The position numbers were made by a program, and so were the translations under genes. From the NCBI GenBank assembly GCA_033557675.1, contig JAWQRM010000339.1, positions 1 through 23,961 on the forward strand: a stretch of DNA of 23,961 nt, in the 5' to 3' direction. The notes under the pieces were generated by a model. That model was not told the DNA's origin and made no database searches. It was given only the letters and a program-made list of their open reading frames with translations. The DNA is from Coptodactyla brooksi (taxonomy: Eukaryota; Arthropoda; Insecta; Coleoptera; Scarabaeidae). Positions 17,418 to 23,961 of this stretch are shown here, in pieces. Each line of letters opens with the position of its first letter. Position 1 is the stretch's first letter.

Positions 17418-18575
17418 TACTTTGTCTTTATAATTTGTGACTTTTTTTCGTCGGTCCTGATGATGATATGATGCGATCATCTAAAAGCACGTCTGGCAAA
17501 TATTTTGAGTGTTGGTATAGTTGTATTACTTGCTTAACATTGTACAAGATCAATTTTCTAACTTTGGATAATCCGTAAAACCCACAAAGGAGAAGACCTG
17601 CAACAAAGTTCACGCATGGACATAAATAATTACTTAATGTGAGTTTCTGTATAATCGTAAACAATGCGTAGTTTTATTCTAACTTCAGTCCGATTTTTCA
17701 CATATTCGAGTTTTTCTTTAATTGATAAGAAACAAGTTGTTATTTGCTTCACAGTTGCCATTTGCAAAAAAGGCAATCAATTCTGTGATATAACCTGACC
17801 TCAGAAGCGGAAGAATTTTAATATTTGATCATGTAAACATTTCTGCTAATTTCAATGTAAGGAACGTCCCTTTCACTGAAAAGTTTAAACCATCAAATCT
17901 ATAAATACATTCGCTTGTGATATTGCTTTTGTATTGTTTTTAAAACATAAGTCAAACAATTTTTAAGGTCTAACAGTTTTAAATGGTTTAACACTTTTAT
18001 ATTTATTACATTAAAGGTAAAGTTCTCTCGCACATGAAAGAGAACTAAACAAATAATTATATAATTTAAATGTTAATAAAGGGGAAATTCATTGCGATAA
18101 GAAAAAAGTCTACTCCGCTTTGAGATTCCCACACGCGATCTTTCAGCCACGAGTTAGATACGTTACTAACTTATCGGAGTGTGCTTTGTGAGTAATCTGA
18201 ATGAATTGGTATGCTTTTATTACACGGCGAATATAAAAAAATGGTTCAAACTGAAGAGGCGTCATTTCTGATTTATTAAGAAGAAATTGCGCAAACAGAC
18301 TGATGTTTGCGGCAGTATACTCCTGTTTGGAAAAATTGCAACGCCATGTAGCATCACGAATTAAATGGAATCAATGCCACAACCGACCCGTATTGACACT
18401 AATAAACGATTAAATTCACAGAGTAAAAGTATAACCCTGAATTTCTAATCATTTGAAGAGTACACCTTAATTTGTACTTGCAGTAAATTTTAGCACAATC
18501 GCGTGACTCCTTCGCGGTGTTGCAATTTTTACAGACAGGTGTATAGTTCTGCAACTAGCTAACTATAATTAATAT
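17418..18575. other. Non-coding stretch with one unassigned minus frame
   Basis: On the minus strand 17664-17428 has 78 open codons, including YGLSKVRKLILYNVKQVIQL. The composition is mildly protein-like, and a TTGTTGCAG precedes part of it like a splice acceptor. I recognise no family and cannot support a gene. The remainder is AT-rich without features. Confidence 0.35.
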
Positions 18576-18628
18576 AAGTATGGTCATACTAGAGTCATAA
18601 TACTAATATCAATAAGTATGGTCATAAA
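18576..18628 (+). repeat. Short direct repeat pair
   Basis: ATAAGTATGGTCATA occurs at about 18576 and again about 35 bp downstream. It is too short to assign to an element. Confidence 0.6.
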
Positions 18629-19686
18629 AGTAATGTCTAAGTATAATTTAGACATTAATATTATCTTCAAAACACTAGTTTTTCTTGAGGTTTACCTGAA
18701 TAGCCTTGCACGGATTAGAGTATGCATCAAGTTGCAGGAGTACATTTTGAGAATCTCCTACAGTAAACCATCTAGATTACTCTCGAATTTATTCTATGTA
18801 GTACATAGACTTTACTTTAAGTGATGATTGTTCTTCTAACTGCTATTTCTATTGCTATGGGGCTAGTTGCATATCGCCGATCTGCATATGTATTGTATTA
18901 TTTGTAGCTTCGATAGAATTCTATATATCTATCTTCGGTTGTGCATTTGCGATCTCTTTGTTTAAAGAGTAAACGTTCATGATGAGAAGCGTGAGCAGAA
19001 GGACAAGCATAGATCTGAGCAGTTTTTTTACATAATAGTAAACCGTAATAGTAGATATATGTTGGATAGTAGCTCAAAGAGGCAAAAATACATTTTTGTA
19101 TATTTTAGGATAATTAGAACAATAAATTATTAACAAATTATTAATTGAGAACATTTTCACAAAGGGAAATATTTCATAAATACCAATTTCTTACCATACA
19201 ATTATGATGGAGATATCTAACATATTTTTACTTCTATTAATATATGGAAGACAATTCCATGCAATTATAAAAAAATTATATATCATTATAATCAGTACTA
19301 CACAAATCGATAAGACGAAGCGCTAGGTTTCTTCGAACATGAGTAGTTTTCAATGAGTCGAAAACGTTAAACGTGGTATTTATACTGAAACCTACGGCCA
19401 GGCCACATAAATGTAATAAATTCGTGGAGGCCACATGGAGTTCATGTAGATGCCGACATCACATGACATCAACGCAGTTACAAACTAGCTGGTCGATTAT
19501 GTTCTGCGGTGTTCAGAATCAATATCGCTACATCCATTGCGAATAGCTTATTTCTCACTGTTTCAAAGTAATTTAATTAACGGGCTATTGTCCTAGTGAC
19601 ACTAGCATGGTGTGCATGTACTCGGCACACAAAGAACCTGAAATACATTTCCATACACATCCGTCCATGTATATATAACAAAGATG
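18629..19686. other. Non-coding stretch
   Basis: AT-rich with no recognisable gene or element. It ends at the left flank of the MITE. Confidence 0.5.
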
Positions 19687-19939
19687 TATACAGGGTGCTG
19701 CCAAATTTGATGGACAAATTCAGAGAAGTGATAGTAGGTATCAAGAGGATGAAAACTTACCATAGAACATGCCATGGGGTCGCAAACCACATTTAATCTC
19801 GCCTTGGTATGGCCACTTCCTTCGTCAGGCTCAATATCCTCCCCATGTCTATTTTTGCGATTTTCACCGACTAACCGTGGTTTGCGACGTACTATCACCC
19901 CTCTGAACTTGTAGGTCCATTTCGGCAACGCTCTGTATA
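19687..19939. mobile_element. Foldback MITE with TACAGGGTG-type ends
   Basis: The ends are inverted repeats. The left reads TACAGGGTGCTGCCAAAT (19689 on) and the right, on the minus strand, TACAGAGCGTTGCCGAAATG (to 19937). Pairing continues inward through ACAA(G/A)TTCAGAG and GTGATAGTA. It breaks at an unpaired section and resumes at GTCGCAAACCAC (left near 19779, right near 19880), so most of the 250 bp can fold back. TA on each side (19687-19688, 19938-19939) fits a Tc1/mariner-mobilised element. The open frames across it are non-coding. Confidence 0.75.
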
Positions 19940-20114
19940 TAACAAATATGTAACCGGAGCGCTTGAGGTTATATCGCTCACGTAAACGGTGGAAATAACC
20001 ACACGTAATTAAGAAGTACCATAAATTTAATCACATTAGCTATGCATAATATGCATAATCATATCACTGAGCGATGTGAACTTGTAAACAACGAATATGA
20101 ATTAGAAAAAACTA
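19940..20114. other. Non-coding spacer
   Basis: The segment begins with the rest of a TATAACAAATATG copy that matches the left flank of the MITE. I see nothing else in it. Confidence 0.5.
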
Positions 20115-20306
20115 TTGAAGAGAGGCGGTGAAGAGAAGTGGTGGACAGAATTGAAAACAAAAGTTGAAGAGCTAAAAAATGGAATGGAACTGATGAAAAA
20201 AATTGTAAAGAACAATAGTCAAGCGTTTGCAGAGATATTTCTACAGTTTACAAAGCACCAGGATTCAAAGGAAAGCAATAAAATGACACACCAAATACAT
20301 TTATAA
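20115..20306 (+). CDS. Possible coiled-coil fragment, unassigned
   Basis: A 63-codon frame, Lys/Glu-rich, beginning MKRGGEEKWWTELKTKVEEL. Residues 10-50 have a heptad-like pattern (VEELKNGMELMKKIV). The 500 bp downstream stay purine-rich on this strand, much like the coding strand of the LINE at 8279-10122. It may therefore be an ORF1-type fragment of such an element, but there is no RT or endonuclease motif to confirm it. Chance is also possible. Confidence 0.25.
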   Translation: MKRGGEEKWWTELKTKVEELKNGMELMKKIVKNNSQAFAEIFLQFTKHQDSKESNKMTHQIHL

Positions 20307-20840
20307 ACAAATTAAAGATTAACGTAATGAGAAATTAACGGTATTTTGAGGCGAAGAGGGATAAAAAGACAAAAAAATGTTAGCCGAATTTAAGGATTAT
20401 GAAAAGTAAAACATAATGGCTGCTAAAAGTAACCCGATAACCATAAACATATGTATCGTAAATGACTTGTGAAAAGAAAAAATAAAGATCCGATATCAAC
20501 AGATATCAAAAAAAGAAAAGCAAAGATAAGATTTCAAAAACTGTAATAGTTTGGAGTAAAGTGCAGAGAAATCCTCTGACAAAAGACAACAATCGATATA
20601 CAAAAAACTATGAAAATCTAACCAAATAGAAATCGTAAGTGAGTATACCATGGGACTGCGGATGCATGGCGCAAAGGATGGACAGCAGTTTAGCGGAAAT
20701 TCGTCAATGGCACGGAAAGTATGTGCGATATGGAAACTATAACATATAGCGGAATTAAAATTTGTAAATTTGTTGTTAATCGCCAGACTCTGCGTCCATA
20801 TATGAAGTTAAGTGATTATGAGGAATTACTGAACTATTAT
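20307..20840. other. A-rich stretch, no gene
   Basis: Stops occur in every frame. Purine-rich on the plus strand up to about 20630. No motif recognised. Confidence 0.4.
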
Positions 20841-21122
20841 CGAATTCATAAGTATTGAGCCCTGTGTTTGAAACTTTATACTTCTGAAACTACCCTACGG
20901 AAAAGCGCAATTTGGCGCATTTCTGTTTCTCTCAGATGAATAATAGAACGAGCGCGCTATCAAGGCTGGGAGAGATAGCGATAGCGGTGGTATCGCGCTC
21001 CGACAGAACCGTGTGAGGACCATCCAGAAAGTGATGTAACTGCCAGCGGAAATAAGCAAAACATAATTACCTGTTACCGGATTCAAAAGTATTCAGCCCT
21101 ATGCTTAAAATCCTTATACTTT
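20841..21122 (+). mobile_element. Small repeat with a block shared with the IS630-like element
   Basis: Two direct copies of a ~42-bp sequence (20841-20883 and 21079-21122; AAGTATT(G/C)AGCCCT(G/A)TG common to both) enclose a GC-richer core. Within it 20911-21000 is clearly related to 22985-23078 on the other strand (shared TTTCTGTTTCTCTC, GAGCGCGCTATCAAGG, ATAGCGAT). GAGCGCG...CGCGCTC can also pair inside the core. It looks like a non-autonomous relative, or 5'-end fragment, of the transposon at 21747-23078. Direct orientation of the outer repeats is unusual for a DNA transposon. Confidence 0.55.
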
Positions 21123-21126
21123 AATT

Positions 21127-21447
21127 TTATTTATTATTGCAGAATATTAACAAGTAGAATAAATTAACCTTGAAATAAAGTAATAATAAGCCTCGAAATT
21201 TATTATCGTGTACTTCTTGGTTCAGGCTCCATGGCAAAATGGGCGTTTTCTGTAAAAGTTTAAATGCGTTAAAGGTACAACCTGCGGCTTGAATAGTATT
21301 TCTAATACCGAAATGCCTAGGAGTCTCTATTATTTCCGCGCAGCTGACTATTTCATCTTCAATATAATATTCATTATACGTATGAATTTTAGAAATTTCA
21401 CGTACTTGATCGGAAATTTCTTCACTGAAAGTGAAGGCTCGATTGCT
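21127..21447 (-). CDS. Unassigned 106-codon open frame
   Basis: An open frame between TGA (21450-21448) and TAA (21129-21127) with no ATG near its start. The middle has a mixed, protein-like composition: YNEYYIEDEIVSCAEIIETP, RHFGIRNTIQAAGCTFNAF, then QKTPILPWSLNQEVHD. The last 20 residues turn hydrophobic and AT-driven. Its upstream side reads CCTTCACTTTCAG on the minus strand, which resembles a splice acceptor, so it could be an exon. It could equally be a piece of an unrecognised transposon. I know no family that matches. Confidence 0.3.
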   Translation of the reverse strand, partial: SNRAFTFSEEISDQVREISKIHTYNEYYIEDEIVSCAEIIETPRHFGIRNTIQAAGCTFNAFKLLQKTPILPWSLNQEVHDNKFRGLLLLYFKVNLFYLLIFCNNK

Positions 21448-21746
21448 TCATCCACAAGATGACCTTTTTCAGATAGATTGTAAAAATTTTTTGATTTCTT
21501 TACAACTTTTTGTAACAAAATATATTTTTGTAATTTACATAAAATTGTGCGTAAGAAACTATAAGGATCGTATATGCTTAAAATCAGCAGTTTACGAGTT
21601 ATAAACGTAACTGATAAAAGTGCAGTCCTATGGGGCAAGAGGATATTTCGTTCTTAATTTCGGATATTGCTCTCTTTAGAAAAAAATGTTTCAAATAAAG
21701 GTTGCACGACATCGAACTCTTCACAATTTGAAATGGTTTTTGAATA
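21448..21746. other. AT-rich spacer
   Basis: The minus-strand frame here is Lys/Leu/Ile-rich and looks like AT-rich non-coding DNA. No feature seen. Confidence 0.4.
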
Positions 21747-23078
21747 TACAGGGTGTCCAGTTTATTCTAAAAACTTAAATTAACACTTTAAGTATTATAT
21801 ATCAGTTCTAAATCGCACCGTTTGGGCGTTAATACACATTTTTAGAAAAAGATGATTGGCACAAGTGGGATTTTTTTTACAAATTCTTTTATTAAGTATT
21901 ATATTTAAATCAGGGGCAAAGTAAGAGAAAGTCATATACGATATACATCTTCTAGTTTTAATATGCCCAACACAATTTCTGGTGGAAGGAAAGACATCGT
22001 CTCTTGACATAACCGTAATACATCGTTAATTTTAAAAGTTTTATTGTTGTTTGCGACTTTATTCTTCACATAAGCCCAATTTAACTCGATTACATTAAAC
22101 TCGCAGTGGACGACAGGTAACCATAGTAATCTTACTTAACCTTGTCTGAGTTGCTTTCTAATCGAATCTAACAGTAATACTTTATCATAACGGAATGGTG
22201 TAAACAATTGCAACAACTGAGGTTTTATAAATTTAGAAAAACCAACTACCTCTTCTGGAAGCGGTCTAGCATTGAGTGATAAGTAGCTTGATCAATTACG
22301 ATTACCGGTTTTGCTGGTATTACAGTTAGGACATATCAACACCATTCTTCAAGATGTTTCGTATTCATTTTGTGGTGATAATCAGCTGTTGCTTTTTTTG
22401 TGTCGCCAACAAAGCATTTGAGACATCCTTCTAAAAAGTCATTTTCATGTCCAATATGTAAAATTATAACTCTTTGGCCTGCATCGCATGGACACTTTAT
22501 ACCAACTCTCTAACCATCGACTTCTTGCACGGCTCCACGGTAGTGGTCAAAACTATTTTTATTTTGTGGTGTTACTTTTCCACTCAACTAAACTGTCTGT
22601 CATGTGTTACTGTACACCAACTTTCATCCGTGTAATAAATATGCCATCCCTGAATTCTATATCTTTGAAGAGACATTAGGAAATCTCCTCTTTGCGCAGC
22701 CATTGTTGGATGTTTCTTTAATACAGGCTTGTTGCTCAGTTTTCTAAACGAAAAATTTAATTTTTTTACCCATCGAAGTATTTCTTCTTGTCACTTTCTG
22801 CATAAAAACATTCCATTCCATTTTTTATGTTCCCGTTTTTGGTTTAGATGGCCCCACGTGTCTACTTCGCTTTTCTGCAGACACCCTTTTAACCGATGAT
22901 TTGCTTACTCCTACAGCTTTCGCAGTTCCTCCCACCACCTTGTTCACCGCAATTGTAAGACCACCATTATTTTTAGGAGGGCCATCGGAAGGTGATGCCG
23001 CCGATATCGCTATTTTTTACAACCTTGATAGCGCGCTCTTTCCATACATTCGTCCGAGAGAAACAGAAAACGCCATTC
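21747..23078 (-). mobile_element. IS630/Tc1-like DNA transposon, decayed
   Basis: Minus-strand element. Its 3' end is the TACAGGGTGTCCAG motif at 21747-21760 after TATA. Its 5' part (22985-23078) carries the block also found at 20911-21000. Between them lies one decayed DDE transposase. No inverted partner of TACAGGGTGTCC is visible near 23080, so the 5' end is either truncated or of another sequence. Confidence 0.65.
21932..22985 (-). pseudogene. DDE transposase of IS630/Tc1 type, broken
   Basis: Near the start is VNKVVGGTAKAVGVSKSSVK (near 22945-22890), an N-terminal helix-turn-helix remnant. GWHIYYTDESWCTVTHDR holds the first catalytic Asp (22626-22628). After stops and frame changes come a VIILHIGHEN-like stretch and ADYHHKMNTKHLEEWC. 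PVIVIDQATYHS gives the second Asp (22291-22293). LLWLPVVHCEFNVIELNWAY gives the catalytic Glu (22085-22087), followed by VKNKVANNN. These match the YxDE(S/T)W, VxVMDNAxYHS and YHCxLNPIELxWxxVK blocks of insect IS630-like transposases. The second Asp to Glu distance is about 68 codons, far more than the 34 of Tc1. The frame ends at 21932-21934. Many stops make it inactive. Confidence 0.8.
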
Positions 23079-23250
23079 TTTAATTAGCTCTAAAAAATTG
23101 TAGAGCATATTTTGTGTTGTCTTAATATAGTTATGATGTAGAAAAATGTGTTAGCATTCTTTGGAACTTAATTGCGTTCGCGTTAGATAAAGCGTTTATG
23201 AGATAACGACATAGTACAAAAGTGCGATTAGTATAAAAAATGATAGATTG
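23079..23250. other. Non-coding spacer
   Basis: AT-rich. It could include the 5' half of a degenerate tRNA-derived element, but no D-arm can be drawn convincingly. Confidence 0.4.
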
Positions 23251-23288
23251 TCTGGCATGAAACCAGAGGCCGCAGGTACGAATTCTAC
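23251..23288 (+). tRNA. tRNA-like 3' half (pseudogene or SINE head)
   Basis: TCTGG (23251-23255), CATGAAA (7-nt loop), CCAGA (23263-23267) form a perfect anticodon-type stem-loop. A 4-base variable stretch (GGCC) follows, then a T-arm: GCAGG, loop TACGAAT (tRNA usual TTCGANT), TCTAC, with one mismatch and one G-U. Spacing is exactly that of a tRNA. The loop's position 33 is A where tRNAs have U, and the triplet 34-36 is TGA. No acceptor stem or D-arm pairs around it, so it is a decayed tRNA or tRNA-derived SINE head, not a working tRNA. Confidence 0.4.
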
Positions 23289-23684
23289 TCAGAGATTGAC
23301 TATTTTCTTGTTTAATCAAAGGTAATTAACTTGACTTCATATGTGTACGAAAAGTCCACGAATTAACAATAAATTAACATAAATATCGCCTTTCTACTCC
23401 CTTTACATTGTTCATACCTTGTATTAGGAAACGTGACGCAATATACTCGATTATTGAGTCAGGTTTATCTCTGTGAGGTGTATCTATTCAGGTTTTAAAC
23501 GGGAAAAAATCAGAGGTTATTCATTTTCTTGTTCGATAAAAAGCAATTAATTACGAAATTCAAATACTTTGAAATATAAAACTAAACACTTACATTATGA
23601 TAGCTTTTACAAAAATAAAAAAAAATTACTGAAACAAAAAGGAAGTTATTATTTAAGAGTGGGTTTAACCCTTCAAGTAATATA
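23289..23684. other. Non-coding spacer
   Basis: AT-rich, no gene seen. It ends where the terminal motif of the last transposon begins. Confidence 0.5.
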
Positions 23685-23961
23685 TACAGGGTGAGTGGGG
23701 AGGAACGCATCAAACTTCAGGAGTGTATTATATACACTCCCCATGTCCTTATCCGACTTGTATTTGTTTTCAAGTTATAGGGTAAAACAAAATTTGTTGT
23801 GTTCTTTTATTAAATGTTCAAAAATACCACCATTGACCTCTAAACATTTTCTGCTTCGTATAAGAAGAGCTCCTGTTGCTCTCTTAATTGATTCACTTCT
23901 GTTTATTTTAATATCGGCTGCAGTATTTTGGATACGTTGAATTAGTGCATCACTAGTGTCC
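23685..23961 (-). mobile_element. DUF4817-type mariner relative, 3' end, cut by window edge
   Basis: The end motif TACAGGGTGAGTGGGGAGGA starts at 23685 after TATA. A subterminal palindrome, GGAGTGTAT / ATACACTCC (23720-23728, 23732-23740), follows, then the C-terminus of a transposase read toward it on the minus strand. The rest lies beyond the window. Confidence 0.7.
23775..23960 (-). CDS. DUF4817-type transposase, C-terminal part (partial)
   Basis: Sixty-one open codons entering from the right edge: LIQRIQNTAADIKINRSES, then ALLIRRSRKCLEVNGG and IFEHLI, ending FCFTL and a stop at 23775-23777. Insect DUF4817-type mariner relatives end in a helical repeat of this kind (..RI..AA..I......., R(R/A)R.C....GG.FEHLL), and the relic at 12702-13777 ends GGHFQHL in the same place. 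The visible part has no frameshift or stop, so this copy may be younger than the others. The catalytic blocks lie outside the window, so activity cannot be judged. Confidence 0.7.
   Translation of the reverse strand, partial: DTSDALIQRIQNTAADIKINRSESIKRATGALLIRSRKCLEVNGGIFEHLIKEHNKFCFTL

Noticed and set aside
17428..17664. Minus-strand 78-codon frame with a splice-acceptor-like sequence
   Set aside because: Mildly protein-like, but there is no recognisable domain and no second exon visible, so it is only mentioned in the region entry.
19602..19928. Minus-strand 108-codon frame
   Set aside because: It lies across a foldback MITE whose two arms explain the sequence.
1..23961. CRISPR array, operon or bacterial regulatory signals
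   Set aside because: No regularly spaced repeats and no bacterial gene organisation are seen. The repeats present belong to insect-type transposons.

Overview
The window looks like intergenic or intronic DNA from an insect (arthropod) nuclear genome. It is AT-rich, and I see no host gene, operon or bacterial-type signal that I can support. What can be recognised is a dense set of decayed transposable elements typical of insects: a DD34D-type mariner, a mariner relative with 41 residues between its last two catalytic positions, an IS630/Tc1-like element, Penelope-like retroelements with GIY-YIG endonucleases, a 5'-truncated RTE-like LINE, a GC-rich retroelement remnant ending in the insect telomeric motif (CCTAA)n, and a foldback MITE. 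No order or species can be fixed from this.

Layout. 1-1989: AT-rich non-coding DNA with one pogo-like terminal motif and one short hairpin. 1990-2151: two Penelope terminal segments facing each other, each with relics of a hammerhead-ribozyme core. 2152-3925: non-coding, TAAT-rich. 3928-4987: internally deleted mariner (minus strand). 5332-6597: GC-rich retroelement remnant with a possible DUF4780-type gag fragment. 6635-8152: Penelope copy (plus) with broken reverse transcriptase, broken GIY-YIG and hammerhead-like tail. 8279-10122: RTE-like LINE bounded by an 11-bp target-site duplication. 10686-11010: a diverged repeat and a CpG-rich island. 11488-12165: a second Penelope copy (minus) whose GIY-YIG domain is still open. 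12284-14019 (perhaps to 14153): DUF4817-type DD41D mariner with long inverted repeats. 14602-14760: a cluster of hairpins and a near-perfect 40-bp palindrome. 15222-15345: purine microsatellite. 15370-19686: essentially featureless. 19687-19939: foldback MITE. 20841-21122: small repeat carrying the 5' block of the IS630-like element. 21127-21447: an unexplained open frame (minus). 21747-23078: IS630/Tc1-like transposon (minus). 23251-23288: tRNA-like half. 23685-23961: start of another DUF4817-type transposon, cut by the window edge.

These parts do not form one pathway. They are independent insertions of different ages. The best candidate for a functional RNA system is the hammerhead-like motif shared by the Penelope termini. 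Each copy has decayed at a different point, and comparing the copies brings out the ribozyme core, a short stem III and a GUC cleavage triplet.
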